NCBI GenBank assembly: GCA_045577415.1
Contig: JAZNII010000002.1
Location: forward strand, 1-64,000
DNA: 64,000 nt
Origin: SVTX01 sp045577415
Lineage (GTDB): Bacteria > Bacillota > Clostridia > Oscillospirales > CAG-272
Direction of reading: 5' to 3'
Made by a program: the position numbers and the translations under genes. Every line of letters starts with the position of its first letter. Position 1 is the stretch's first letter. Under the pieces are notes generated by a model. The model was not told the DNA's origin and made no database searches. It saw only the letters and a program-made list of their open reading frames with translations. This document shows positions 8,235 to 17,548 of this stretch, piece by piece.

Positions 8235-8813
8235 ATGCTTAATAAAATTGCCACATCACTAGCCAAAAAACTTATATCAAACAATACAATAAGTGAAGAA
8301 ATGTATGATATTTATGTATACGGATTCGAGCTTTTCATTTCTTTTCTGTTTAGTACTACAGTTGTTATCACTTGTGGTGTGATTTTAAATAGAATATCTC
8401 AAACCATTGCTTTTTTATGTGTATTCATATTTCTAAGGAGTTTTACAGGAGGATACCACGCAAAAACTTACTTCTTCTGTTCTTTTGTTACATTGCTCAC
8501 TTATGGGACCGTTTTACTTGCCTCCAGTTTAATTGAAGTTTCCATAATATATTACGCTTTGATTCTTATTGTTGGAATCACATTGCTTATAATATTTGCG
8601 CCAATTAAACATCCTAACAAAAAAATTGTCCCGAAGCAAAGAATTAAACATAAAATAATAAGTTTATTTTTGTTTTTCTTATTTTCTACAGTTGGAATTT
8701 TGCTCATAAAAAAATCAAATGTTACGAGCAGTGCAATTCTGTTTACTTTAATAGCAGATTTAGTTCTGTTGTTTATAAAAAATAGAAAGGAGATAAAAAA
8801 TGAAAATTCTTGA
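8235..8813 (+). CDS. agrB: AgrB-like cysteine endopeptidase
   Basis: 192 residues, typical AgrB length, with about five or six hydrophobic segments. The catalytic His75 and Cys82 (FTGGYHAKTYFFC) match His77 and Cys84 of staphylococcal AgrB. The protein is a membrane endopeptidase that trims the AgrD C-terminus and forms the (thio)lactone ring of the signal peptide. It overlaps agrD by 14 nt, so the two are translationally coupled. No histidine kinase (AgrC) or response regulator (AgrA) gene is nearby; they must be elsewhere or absent. Confidence 0.93.
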   Translation: MLNKIATSLAKKLISNNTISEEMYDIYVYGFELFISFLFSTTVVITCGVILNRISQTIAFLCVFIFLRSFTGGYHAKTYFFCSFVTLLTYGTVLLASSLIEVSIIYYALILIVGITLLIIFAPIKHPNKKIVPKQRIKHKIISLFLFFLFSTVGILLIKKSNVTSSAILFTLIADLVLLFIKNRKEIKNENS

Positions 8814-8925
8814 CAAAGCACTTGCAAAAATCGCGCTTATTTCTGCAAAGTCTGGTGCTGGAATGGCATCCATGTGGAATGCATATCAGCCTAAAGAACC
8901 CGATATGAAGAAACTTGCTAAGTAA
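8800..8925 (+). CDS. agrD: AgrD-like cyclic lactone autoinducer prepeptide, 41 aa
   Basis: ATG at 8800 with AGAAAGGAG upstream, starting inside the agrB coding end. The peptide has an amphipathic N-terminus (MKILDKALAKIALISAKSGAG), a middle ASMWNAYQPKEP and a charged tail (DMKKLAK). The YQPKEP block with a small upstream core is the pattern of clostridial AgrD proteins. No cysteine is present; Ser in ASMW is the likely ring-forming residue, giving a lactone rather than a thiolactone (inference). Confidence 0.9.
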   Translation: MKILDKALAKIALISAKSGAGMASMWNAYQPKEPDMKKLAK

Positions 8926-8936
8926 TAATGTGACCG

Positions 8937-8966
8937 GAACCGAGGGTGCTATGACACCCTCGGTTC
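8937..8966 (+). terminator. Hairpin after agrD
   Basis: A perfect 12-bp stem (GAACCGAGGGTG / CACCCTCGGTTC) with a 6-nt loop, starting 11 nt after the agrD stop. Only a weak T stretch follows. It probably ends the agrBD transcript. Confidence 0.7.
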
Positions 8967-9570
8967 TTGGCAAATGAATCTAAAATAATATCTTTCTCAC
9001 CAAATATCAAACAATATGATTAATTGTTAGCAAACCCCCAAACTAGAAAGCAAAGCTTTTGCAAATACAATTTATTTGATTATACTAATTATTCTGAATA
9101 AAATAACCTTTGCGTTTTGGATTTTAGTTGAAGCTGTTCATATTTTTAAATCTTGGATTTGACTATAACAAAAATGTCACTATGTTAAATAGTATGGTCG
9201 GTTATCTTTGCGAAAATGAAGAAAAACGCTTAAGTGAGCTTGTTTAAAATTTGTCACAATTTCTGCTTGAATATAGCGTCCAAGTTGAATAGTAGCGCCG
9301 CCGAGATTGAACCCCCCCCGACGGTGCAGTTGTACATTGACAAAGAACGAAAAGTATGGTATCATAATAATGCTTTAGTCGTAACGGAGGATAGGGCAAC
9401 GCAGGAGTGAGACCCGAGCGCCGGACACGGGGTTAGCGGGAAGAGCGATGCCATGGACGGGATCGCACTTCTTTTTTTGTTGTTGTACGCACGTTACCAC
9501 TCTTCCCGGGCCCCCATGTGTTAAACTCCATGTCCGGGCAGAGCCCGGTGAGCCGAAGACTCCTTACGCA
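8967..9570. other. Intergenic stretch without a supportable gene
   Basis: The first 300 bp are AT-rich and resemble the agr island. From about 9290 composition changes to GC-rich sequence that leads into the istB remnant and probably includes the end of that element (for example TTGTTGTTGTACG near 9478). Short open frames here lack ribosome-binding sites and protein-like composition. Confidence 0.5.
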
Positions 9571-10257
9571 TCAGATTTCCGACACTCCTTGCCGTTTGCG
9601 CATAGACTCCTTGCAATCGATTATGATTGGATACGAATCGTGTACGATGCGGTCGCAGATGGCGTCTGCCAGAATGGGATCGCCGATCTTATCCCGCTCA
9701 CCCAGAACGTCGAACTGGAAACAGAAGATGGTAGAAGCCTTCCTGTATTTCGCCTCTGCAATCTCCAGCAGATCTCTTGCCTTAGTCTCCTTCAGTGGGT
9801 ATGGCAACCACTCATCCAGGATCAGCAGCTTCGGTTTTTATACTGCTGAATGACCTTGCGGTAGGTGCCGTTGCTGCGGGCAATCGCCAGCTCGGTGAGA
9901 AGCTCCAGCAGACGCACATATTTCACGGTGAAAATTTTTCTCACCACCGCCATACCGCAGGCACAAGCCAAATAGGTCTTGCCTCTATCTGTTGCGCCTA
10001 GAAGCATGACGTTGTGGTGATCGTTGATATAATCACAGCTTGCCAGCCTTAGGATCTGAGGTTTGTCCAGATTTCGGTCGGTGTGGTATTCAATATCCTC
10101 TACGCAAGCGTTGGGTTCTGCAAATCCTGCACTCTTAATGAGGAGGCTCAAATGGTTATTCTTCCTTGTGGTCTACTCATGCTCTACGATAAGCCCGAAT
10201 CGGTCTTCAAAGGATATGTCTGCCATATTCGAATCGGTCATCTGATCCTTGAACGCC
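9571..10257 (-). pseudogene. istB-like IS21 helper ATPase, degraded
   Basis: Reading leftward, FKDQMTDSNMADISFEDRFGL is the usual IstB N-terminal region. It is followed by a TAG where family members have Trp, in the HE-stop-TTRKNN context (about 10179). Then come the Walker A region (LLGATDRGKTYLA) and KYVRLLELLTELAIARSNGTY. Near 9840 the frame shifts before KLLILDEWLPYPLKE (Walker B), which continues to the stop at 9571. The N-terminal codons are missing. At least two lesions make it non-functional. The partner istA is not adjacent. Confidence 0.8.
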
Positions 10258-10529
10258 TTACCGAAATTCAACACTTTAAAATTGAATATGCAACAATATG
10301 TCCAAAACAAACACAGAAAAAATTGGCAAAACTATTAATGCTCCAAAAAATCAAACGTCTGAGACCTATATTAGAACAAAGGTTTGACACTTCTATTGAT
10401 AATATTAGAACAATTAACAACGCAGGTAGAACAGCAACTCCAAAAGGTATTGGTAAACATGAAAAACAAAACAATATAAAGTAGAATGGAGACATAATAC
10501 AAAGTGCGATCTTAATGAGTTGTTTTATA
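10258..10529 (+). other. Gene-like fragment between the istB and ABC remnants
   Basis: A plus-strand frame ending at 10484 reads as plausible low-complexity-free protein over its last 65 residues (ICPKQTQKKLAKLLMLQK ... TINNAGRTATPKGIGK). It has no start of its own; the frame only continues backward through antisense istB sequence. It may be the tail of a truncated gene. I cannot name it. Confidence 0.2.
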
Positions 10530-11106
10530 CTAATTCTTAATATACTTCTTGGATTGTACACGATACATCTGAGCGTATTTGCCATTTTGTGTCATCAGTT
10601 CATCGTGCGATCCACATTCCACGATCTTACCACCGTCAAACATATAAATTTTATCTGCCATTCGCGTGGTAGAAAGCCTATGCGAAATAAATATAACCGT
10701 TCTGCCCTCGGCGTTTTTGCGTATCGATTGGTTTAGCTCATATTCGGCTATCGGGTCAAGTGCGCTCGAAGACTCGTCCATTATAATTAGTTCAAAAGGT
10801 CTTGCGAATACTCTCGCAATCGCGATTTTTTGCAACTCACCGCCCGACAGACCAACGCCGTCTTTGCTAAACTCGATGGTAAGTTGAGAGTGTATTCCGT
10901 TCGGCAAATGCTTAAGCTTTTCACCAAAGGACGCAGCATTGAGCGCAGACATAACCGATTCTTCATCAGCACCGGTGCATTCGCCGCCCATTACGTTCTC
11001 CGCAATCGTTGCCGCAAAAACCTTGTAGTCTTGAAAAACTGTGCCAATATGCTCTCGATATTTATCGGGAGCAAACTCTGTGATATTGTGTCCGTTATAT
11101 AGGATC
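10530..11106 (-). pseudogene. ABC exporter ATP-binding domain, 5'-truncated
   Basis: About 190 codons of an ABC nucleotide-binding domain: Q-loop (VFQDYKVFAATIAENV), signature motif (GLSGGELQKIAIAR), Walker B (LIIMDESSSALD), H-loop (VIFISHRLSTT) and a normal C-terminus. The frame starts at LYNGHNITEF and the Walker A motif and transmembrane domain are missing. Sequence to the right belongs to a different gene of the conjugative element. The arrangement suggests that a complete ABC exporter was cut when the element or a deletion created the junction near 11,106. Confidence 0.8.
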
Positions 11107-11309
11107 TATACTGCCTCCGATCCGCTCAAGGCAATCAAAGTAGTTATTACCCGTGTTATCGGAAAGCGACTTGTGGAACTTTAACTTTGCAATAGGTCGT
11201 TTATCGTGCTCCTGAAGCTTCACTCAACGATTGCAGAGCAAAGCTCGCCTTGTCTTGTAAAAAAGCTGTATGTCACGATATCTCCAACCTTTAATTCATT
11301 CGTATTCAT
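11095..11309 (-). pseudogene. Small conjugative-element gene, frameshifted and fused at the junction
   Basis: From ATG 11309 (AAAGGA 7 nt upstream) the frame reads MNTNELKVGDIVTYSFFTRQ to ...SAIVE and stops at 11220. A second frame then continues as LQEHDKRPIAKLKFHKSLSD ... NYFDCLERIGGSID up to the junction with the ABC fragment, with a stop at 11095. The two halves look like one roughly 70-residue protein of unknown role broken by a shift near 11,222. It marks the leftmost trace of the conjugative element. Confidence 0.45.
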
Positions 11310-11324
11310 TTTCATTCCTTTCAA

Positions 11325-11361
11325 ACAAAAAAGGAACAAAGTCGCAATGACTCTGTTCCTT
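11325..11361 (-). terminator. Rho-independent terminator after the AAA ATPase gene
   Basis: On the minus strand, AAGGAACAGAGTC pairs with GACTTTGTTCCTT (one mismatch) around a short loop, followed by a run of six T's. It lies 35 nt downstream of the ATPase stop codon. Confidence 0.75.
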
Positions 11362-11394
11362 AGATTTATATAGCACATTACTGTGCAATGTTCA

Positions 11395-12783
11395 TTATTT
11401 TTTTGTCATATCCTCAATGGATATTAAGTGTATATTTCCCTCATTGAGAGCTTGCAAATCATCCGTAAATCCTGCTTTCGAAAACAGATAGATATCATAG
11501 TGCTGTGCAGGAAAAATAGAAATACTTTCCTTTAGATGATCAAGAACCGTAAGTGATAAAGCTTTATTGCGATACTTGCATTCAACAACAAGCAAACGAT
11601 TTTTTGCTTTACCGATACCACTTGCCAAGCCATCCAATTCAATAGAGCGACCAAGCTTGGAGTTATCCACCTTATAACCTCGAATCACCTCATAATGGTA
11701 TGGCAGAAATCCTTTTACATTCAATTCCTTGAGATAGCTGAGTGCAACAGTTTCAAAGCCTACCGATATAAACAGCGCTATCTCATCAAGACTTTCCTCA
11801 TAAATAACCCTGCCCATATCCTGTAATATTTCTTCCTTGTTATCAAATATGAAGCGATACCAGAAGCTAATAAGATTATCGGATATTTCATAGTAGTTCA
11901 TTTTCTGATTTCTATTGAATGACTCTCTTTTTTCGATAATCTCATTGTCTACAAGCTTGGGCAGATATACGGCAACGTAATTTGGATCCTTGCCTATATA
12001 TTCGGCAATCTCCTTGTTCGTCCGCCTCCGATGAGCAATTGCCTTGAGAATGGTATTATAAGTGTTTTGATCTTTCGAAGCAGTCGGCAACACCTTATCG
12101 GGCGCATCAACCAGTGAACCAAAACGGCTGAATAGCAGATGATTTATATTTTCATCAAAGGATTTCGACTTGTCTATCATCTCAAGATAGTAAGGATGCT
12201 CACCAAAAATAGAGAGATACTTGATCTTGTCTTCAGAAGAAAGTCCATCTAAAAATGCAAGTGCTTCACTATAAATCAGCTTTTTGATATGCATTTGAAA
12301 CGTACTTCTTTGGAACAGAGGCCCTCTCTTATTCTTGATAATATCCTTCATAAAGGAAATGATACTACCAGATATTATCAGCTTGATTCTCGTATCCTTG
12401 AAACTGTGATCTATATTCTTCTGCAATTCTGAAAGAAAACCTTTATCGGATTGTGCTATAAAGGCTATTTCATCAATAACCAATACAAAAGGTTTGTTAT
12501 CAGCATATTTAATCAAAGCATCGAATCCGTCAGTATATGTGGGATAAACGAAAGAATATGGGATTTCAAGAAGTTTGTTAACCGCATTGGAAAATGCTGT
12601 ACGGTTGTCAAGCTCATTTGATTCCTTTGCTTGAAAGTAAAACGAAGGCTTATCCTTGATAAACTCTTTCAAAAGTGTGGTTTTGCCAATACGACGAGAA
12701 CCATATACAATACCCATTTCAAATCTATCTGAAACATATCGTCCACTGAGCTCATTCAGCTCTTCATTTCGTCCTATAAACAT
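11395..12783 (-). CDS. AAA ATPase with C-terminal DUF234 nuclease-like domain
   Basis: 462 residues, the usual size for this archaeal-type ATPase group. The P-loop is GSRRIGKTTLLKEF (about residues 30-43), Walker B is FVLVIDEIAF, and sensor-like ISGSIISFM follows. A winged-helix region (RRTNKEIAEYIG) precedes the DUF234-like tail, where ELDGLA and LLVVECKYR give the E-x-K pattern of PD-(D/E)xK-type nucleases. Proteins of this kind are common in genomes and on mobile elements but have no settled function. It has its own promoter and terminator, so it is a separate unit, perhaps cargo. Confidence 0.85.
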   Translation of the reverse strand: MFIGRNEELNELSGRYVSDRFEMGIVYGSRRIGKTTLLKEFIKDKPSFYFQAKESNELDNRTAFSNAVNKLLEIPYSFVYPTYTDGFDALIKYADNKPFVLVIDEIAFIAQSDKGFLSELQKNIDHSFKDTRIKLIISGSIISFMKDIIKNKRGPLFQRSTFQMHIKKLIYSEALAFLDGLSSEDKIKYLSIFGEHPYYLEMIDKSKSFDENINHLLFSRFGSLVDAPDKVLPTASKDQNTYNTILKAIAHRRRTNKEIAEYIGKDPNYVAVYLPKLVDNEIIEKRESFNRNQKMNYYEISDNLISFWYRFIFDNKEEILQDMGRVIYEESLDEIALFISVGFETVALSYLKELNVKGFLPYHYEVIRGYKVDNSKLGRSIELDGLASGIGKAKNRLLVVECKYRNKALSLTVLDHLKESISIFPAQHYDIYLFSKAGFTDDLQALNEGNIHLISIEDMTKK

Positions 12784-12840
12784 AATTTACACTCCTTTCA
12801 CATTATCAAATTGTTGTTTGACAAATTATTGATTGATAAC

Positions 12841-12869
12841 ATTATATCATAAGTTTTTGCTTTTGTAAA
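12841..12869 (-). promoter_or_regulatory. Promoter of the AAA ATPase gene
   Basis: On the minus strand TTTACA (12869-12864), 17-bp spacer, TATAAT (12846-12841). Imperfect inverted sequence (TTATCAA ... TTGATAA type) lies between it and the start codon and could be an operator. Confidence 0.6.
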
Positions 12870-12907
12870 TAGTATTATACAAATATCATTTGTAAATTTT
12901 TAATTTT

Positions 12908-15900
12908 TTAAGCAATGTTCTGCTCTCCCCAACGTATATGGAGCTTTCCTTCGCTGTCCGTTTCTCTTCGCATCAGGAGAGATAGCAGGTCGTAGTCAAC
13001 GCCAAACTTGTCGTAGATCTCGTCAAGATCTGCATCTTGTCCCTTCATAAAGAGATTGAGCTTTTCCTTTGCCATTACCATCTGCATCAAGTTCGACTCG
13101 ATACTTCCCGCGTAGGTGACGAAATAAATGTCCTTCCACTCGGTAGAGGTATAGCGAATAAAACGCATATAGAATTGGCTCATACGGGAGTTGTTGTAGT
13201 GAAGCTCCGGTATGATGATCTTGTTGACGTACTCGAAGTTGACGCTGCTCGGCAAGCTCTGCTGTGTGCAAAGCAGTATTCCGTTTCCGCTCTCCTTGAG
13301 AGTCTTACGCAATGCTCTGCGCTTGGCAAAACTGGTATTGCCTCCCGTTATAACAAACAGAGGTCTGTCTGGAAACGCTTCCTCGATTGCCTTGCGGTAT
13401 TCATCAAGCACAGGAATATGTCGCACACCGATAGCCACGATCTCATTGTCCCATTCCTCTATCATTGAGAGAACCTTTTGAATCTTCACGGGAATGTCGC
13501 CTACGTATTCGCTCATAGAACTCGGTGCCGCGCTGATACGAAGCAAGGTAATGATCTGTTGCATAATCGCAGCCATCGAATCCTTACGAGAATTGCCTGT
13601 GGACTGAAAATAGTTCCACCGCATCTCGTAAAACCGCTCGATTGCCTGCTGATAGACCTCCCTTTCCGGCTCGCTAAAATTAACGGGTACTTGGTGAATA
13701 CGGCGTATGTCCTTACCCGTGATTTCCTCAAAGGTTCGGGTAATAACCGTCTTACCAAGGATCTCACTGAGAACGTCAGCATTGTAGATATCCTGAGTCC
13801 TTTGTCCTACACCGAAAACAGTAATCTTTTCAGGTAGGTGAGAAGCGGAAAACAAGGAATACCCGCGCTTGTATGCGGGGATAGGCATACCAAAGTAATC
13901 GTTTTCCTCGGAATAAAGCTCTCCGCTCTCCTTATCCCTCTTATATATTCTATCACACCAGGACAGCATATTGTATGAGTTATTATACAACAATTCAAGC
14001 TGCGGCGCAAACTCGGAGATATTGTTTCGCGTACTCGTTCCTGTTTCCAGAAGCTTGTATTTGCACCTACGGAAACAATCAAGGCATGCCTTGGTCGTCG
14101 CCCCCGATGCGTTTGAGATCTCGTCGCTTTCATCAAAAACGAGCTGTATGTTCTCGTTATGAATACGTACCCACCGCTTGATCTGCTTTTGGTACTTACG
14201 GACGGCATTCAACGTTATAATAACGAAGTCACCTCTTTTGATCTTGGCGATGTCCGAAAGCTCTTCAACGAATACGTAAGGCAATCCATAGTTCTTGAGG
14301 ACAATATCCCAGTTGTTACGGATAGAGATTGCCGAGGATATGATCCACGTATGATGCACGTTCTGTCGTTCCATACGGTAGAGTCCAACAGCAATACCTG
14401 CAAGCGTTTTACCGCAGCCCTGCTCCCATTGAAGCAATCCGTATCGTTTCTGAAGCATCAAATTGATATCCCGCTTCTGCATAGGGTTCAAGCGTATATG
14501 CTCCTCGTTCTCCGAATCCCATATTGCAAACTCGTCGAGAGCGTGAGCTATCCTTTCATCAAGCTCCATATCCTCAAACTGTTGGCTCTGTATCATATAC
14601 TCCCGCTGTTTACGACGTATCAGCTTGTCATAGCGCGCAAAGTCATAATTTCCATCCGTAGAAGCCAACAAATACATTGGCACGGGTGTTTTCATCTGCT
14701 CACTCAACTGCCTGTTAGAAGCATAAGAATAGCCTTTATAGACGATTCCGTAATCTCGCTTGACAAGAGCGATCCTATCCTCGGGCGGCTTCTCATTCTG
14801 CTTTTTGAGCACCTTCTTGAGATAGGCAATTACCTTTTCCTCCGTGATCCTTTTTCTGCACCACTCCTCATAAGGCATACTGTCGGGCTGCCGTTCCGTA
14901 TAAAAGCGGTGAACGTAAGTACAGCATCGAGAATGCTCGGAAGATAAACGCGGGTGGATCTGTATCTGATACAGCATCTTATCTACTTGATATGCAAAAT
15001 TCGCAGACGTCTCCTTGTTGTGAGCCGTTGCCTTAAGCAGTTCCATTCGACTCTCGGAAAGCTCCTTCTTCGCCCTTGCAAGATTCTCCGTAAGATTTCT
15101 TGGACGTGTAAAGGAACAAGCGGTATAGTACGGAAGCTCCGTATCCTCAGCATTTCTTCTTTTCTGCCAAAACTGAAGCTTGGTCGGGAACGTCTCAACA
15201 CCCATCGGCGCGAATGCATCAATAGGCAGGTCAAACTGACCGAGAAAACGGAATCTCGAACTCATTTCTTTTATCATAGTGCCGTCCGTAAAATCGTCTG
15301 CAAGAAAGGACTTGGGCACAACGATTGCCATAATGCCGCAGGGCTTGAGTAGCTCGTGAGCCTTGATGCAGTAATAGAGCTGGGACAATACCTCTTCATT
15401 ACCCTCGATCCACCATTTCAAATTAAAGGGTGGATTGCCAAGCACATAGTCAAAAAGGATACCCGGCTGATACAGTCGGATATCCCCATTCTCAATATTG
15501 GCATCAGGATATAGGTAACGGGCAACCTTATAGGCTTTGTTATCAATCTCACAGCCGTACAGATTGTTTTCCGTAGGCATAAAATTGAAAAAATTGCCCA
15601 TACCGCAGGTTAAGTCTGCGATAAGATCGCCTTTTCCTACACTGAGACACATTGCTACTATTTGACATATGCTCGGTGGTGTGAAGAATTGTCCGTTTTC
15701 GATTTCCTTCTTGGCATCACTGTATTCCGAATAGCTGTCGTAATCTGAACGCTTCAGCCCATGTAAACCGCCGTCACCCGTGTAGGCATTATATATATCT
15801 TCTTGCGTTATTCCAGCGGTTTCAGCCTTCCCCGAATCTATGAGATATATGATCTTATCATTCAGCTTACGTCTTATATCCTGCGGAATATGTTCGTTAC

Positions 15901-15916
15901 GGGCAATATACTTCAC
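12908..15916 (-). CDS. DNA adenine methyltransferase fused to an SNF2-type helicase
   Basis: 1,002 residues from a GTG at 15916 (GGAGG 9 nt upstream). The first 350 residues are a Type I-like N6-adenine methyltransferase: GQFFTPP at about 75-81, SAM-binding DLTCGMGNFF at about 101-110 and catalytic NPPF at about 161-164. From about residue 500 there is an SNF2-type ATPase: Walker A in EQGCGKTLAG, the DEAD-like box in LVFDESDE, and a C-terminal helicase half with GNGILLCTQQSLPSS and RFIRYTSTEWKD. Methylase-helicase proteins occur on clostridial conjugative elements and are thought to protect incoming DNA. This one is compact compared with the very large versions. No endonuclease or specificity subunit is adjacent. 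Confidence 0.85.
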   Translation of the reverse strand: MKYIARNEHIPQDIRRKLNDKIIYLIDSGKAETAGITQEDIYNAYTGDGGLHGLKRSDYDSYSEYSDAKKEIENGQFFTPPSICQIVAMCLSVGKGDLIADLTCGMGNFFNFMPTENNLYGCEIDNKAYKVARYLYPDANIENGDIRLYQPGILFDYVLGNPPFNLKWWIEGNEEVLSQLYYCIKAHELLKPCGIMAIVVPKSFLADDFTDGTMIKEMSSRFRFLGQFDLPIDAFAPMGVETFPTKLQFWQKRRNAEDTELPYYTACSFTRPRNLTENLARAKKELSESRMELLKATAHNKETSANFAYQVDKMLYQIQIHPRLSSEHSRCCTYVHRFYTERQPDSMPYEEWCRKRITEEKVIAYLKKVLKKQNEKPPEDRIALVKRDYGIVYKGYSYASNRQLSEQMKTPVPMYLLASTDGNYDFARYDKLIRRKQREYMIQSQQFEDMELDERIAHALDEFAIWDSENEEHIRLNPMQKRDINLMLQKRYGLLQWEQGCGKTLAGIAVGLYRMERQNVHHTWIISSAISIRNNWDIVLKNYGLPYVFVEELSDIAKIKRGDFVIITLNAVRKYQKQIKRWVRIHNENIQLVFDESDEISNASGATTKACLDCFRRCKYKLLETGTSTRNNISEFAPQLELLYNNSYNMLSWCDRIYKRDKESGELYSEENDYFGMPIPAYKRGYSLFSASHLPEKITVFGVGQRTQDIYNADVLSEILGKTVITRTFEEITGKDIRRIHQVPVNFSEPEREVYQQAIERFYEMRWNYFQSTGNSRKDSMAAIMQQIITLLRISAAPSSMSEYVGDIPVKIQKVLSMIEEWDNEIVAIGVRHIPVLDEYRKAIEEAFPDRPLFVITGGNTSFAKRRALRKTLKESGNGILLCTQQSLPSSVNFEYVNKIIIPELHYNNSRMSQFYMRFIRYTSTEWKDIYFVTYAGSIESNLMQMVMAKEKLNLFMKGQDADLDEIYDKFGVDYDLLSLLMRRETDSEGKLHIRWGEQNIA

Positions 15917-15929
15917 TGCATATCACCTC

Positions 15930-16814
15930 CTATGCGACAAGCCCGAGATACTTCTCGGCGAACTGATGCGCAAGCTCCTTGCTGGAGAACTTAATGTCAA
16001 CACGGTGGTTCTTGAACATACGGATTTTCTTGACCTTTTCATAGTCGAAATCATATGTCGAAGAGCATTTGTCATCGTATCCCACAAGAAACGCAATGTC
16101 CTTGGGAAGATAATCAAGCTGCTGTGTTTCAAAATGAGCAATGCTACGAAGTATGTCTTTCATTCCATCTCTCACCTTCCATACAGTACGACTACACCAA
16201 GATTCATAGGAACATCCATATTCAAACTGAATGGTGTCGTTATGAAGCTCGTATTCAGCTTTTCCTGTGCTTGTTCGCCAAGCAAAATCGTGGCACTTTT
16301 CCTTCAATTCGTCTAAAGCTCTTTGCTCAAAGGTACGACCGCCGAGCTGAACAAATATTTGCTCTACAACGTCCTCATAGTTGAGAGTAAGCGCACGAAT
16401 AGCATCGTTATATTCCTCAATACGGCTCTTTTCCCAATTATAGCTCGGAGCTTTGGGAATAAGCACTCCTTTGATTTTCAGACTACTTACGGAAACGTGA
16501 TATTTACTGTTAAAATAGCTCACGATAGATTCCACGAATATCTCTGGAAGTCCGGCGATTTTCGTACTTAGCGAATGTGAGGACAATCCATCAATTACGG
16601 TATATCTATGCTTCTCATATTGAGAGCATATTTTTTCATTTAAGGTTTCCTCTTGACTTTTTATAAAGTCATCCCATAATGTCTCAAGCTTTATAAGGGT
16701 TGCTTTTGCTTCTTCATACGCTTTTTGATGTGCCTTGCAGTATTCACGGTCTGCATCAGATATGCGTGTATCCGCTTTAATTTCTATGGCGGATATTTTT
16801 TCTAACAAACTCAT
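15930..16814 (-). CDS. DUF4942-like protein next to the methylase-helicase
   Basis: 294 residues, with the stop 13 nt before the methylase start, so it is co-transcribed and probably coupled. The N-terminal half is a coiled, charged helix (KAHQKAYEEAKATLIKLETL). The C-terminal end (KIRMFKNHRVDIKFSSKELA, then FAEKYLG) resembles the end of DUF4942 proteins as I remember them; these often accompany methyltransferases on mobile elements. No enzymatic motif is visible. It may be a DNA-binding partner of the fusion protein (inference). Confidence 0.6.
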   Translation of the reverse strand: MSLLEKISAIEIKADTRISDADREYCKAHQKAYEEAKATLIKLETLWDDFIKSQEETLNEKICSQYEKHRYTVIDGLSSHSLSTKIAGLPEIFVESIVSYFNSKYHVSVSSLKIKGVLIPKAPSYNWEKSRIEEYNDAIRALTLNYEDVVEQIFVQLGGRTFEQRALDELKEKCHDFAWRTSTGKAEYELHNDTIQFEYGCSYESWCSRTVWKVRDGMKDILRSIAHFETQQLDYLPKDIAFLVGYDDKCSSTYDFDYEKVKKIRMFKNHRVDIKFSSKELAHQFAEKYLGLVA

Positions 16815-16825
16815 TGTTTTTCCTC

Positions 16826-17536
16826 CTATACGTGATTGTAAAATTCATCGAGAATTTCGTGTCTTCCTTTTTTCTTGATCTTGCGCCAATGCGCTGCGAC
16901 ATAGTCAGCGAGTGCACCGAGAGGCGTTCTGTTGCTGTCGGAAACGTAGCAATCGTGTACGAGTGTAACGTACTCTAAAAGCTCATTGATACCGTATTTC
17001 TCGTGTATATCATTATTTATTCCCGTATGGAAAATATATGCTTCTGCTCCGTAGCAGAACTCGTATTCAACTCCCTCGTGCGTAACCTTAACTGCAACGT
17101 CCTTTTCCTTATCTTCATCAATTCCCTTTTTATAGTCCTTGATGTAAGAGTGCTTCGGTCCAAAGAACATTACACCGCCGTTTACTACGATGGTTCTCTC
17201 AATAATAAATGGAAATTCCGGTGCTATAAGCTTCAGTGCTAGCGAGGTGGATATGCGGCTTCTTTCTCTGTCAAGCTGCATCATATGATATTTACGCTCC
17301 CACCTGTTAGCTCTTGCCGCATTCAAAATTTGAATGATCTCCGCCTCCGTATAGCCGATCGTTGGTATAAACCAACTGTCCTTAGTGCCTTCTGGTGCCG
17401 GCCAGATATCCCTCTCGATTATTTTTGAAAGACAATGTTTTAAAAGTCTTTGAAGCTGGCACCAATCCAGATACATCGACCGTCTTGATTGCCAAGTGCT
17501 TTCTACTCTTTCTATAAATTCAGGTGATAATTGCAT
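16826..17536 (-). CDS. Hypothetical protein, 236 aa
   Basis: ATG at 17536 with AAGGAG at good spacing; the stop lies 11 nt before the next gene. The product is soluble-looking, with no family I recognise (starts MQLSPEFIERVESTWQSRRS, contains WFIPTIGYTEAEIIQIL and a Trp-rich basic end). Its place in the tight leftward gene string points to the element's maintenance or anti-restriction functions. Confidence 0.65.
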   Translation of the reverse strand: MQLSPEFIERVESTWQSRRSMYLDWCQLQRLLKHCLSKIIERDIWPAPEGTKDSWFIPTIGYTEAEIIQILNAARANRWERKYHMMQLDRERSRISTSLALKLIAPEFPFIIERTIVVNGGVMFFGPKHSYIKDYKKGIDEDKEKDVAVKVTHEGVEYEFCYGAEAYIFHTGINNDIHEKYGINELLEYVTLVHDCYVSDSNRTPLGALADYVAAHWRKIKKKGRHEILDEFYNHV

Positions 17537-17548
17537 AATAGCTCCTTC

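Noticed and set aside
9180..9365. Minus-strand frame of 61 codons
   Set aside because: No ribosome-binding site, spans a composition boundary and has no protein-like features.
14159..14947. Plus-strand open frame of 262 codons opposite the methylase-helicase
   Set aside because: Shadow of a conserved coding region, without ribosome-binding site or recognisable domain.
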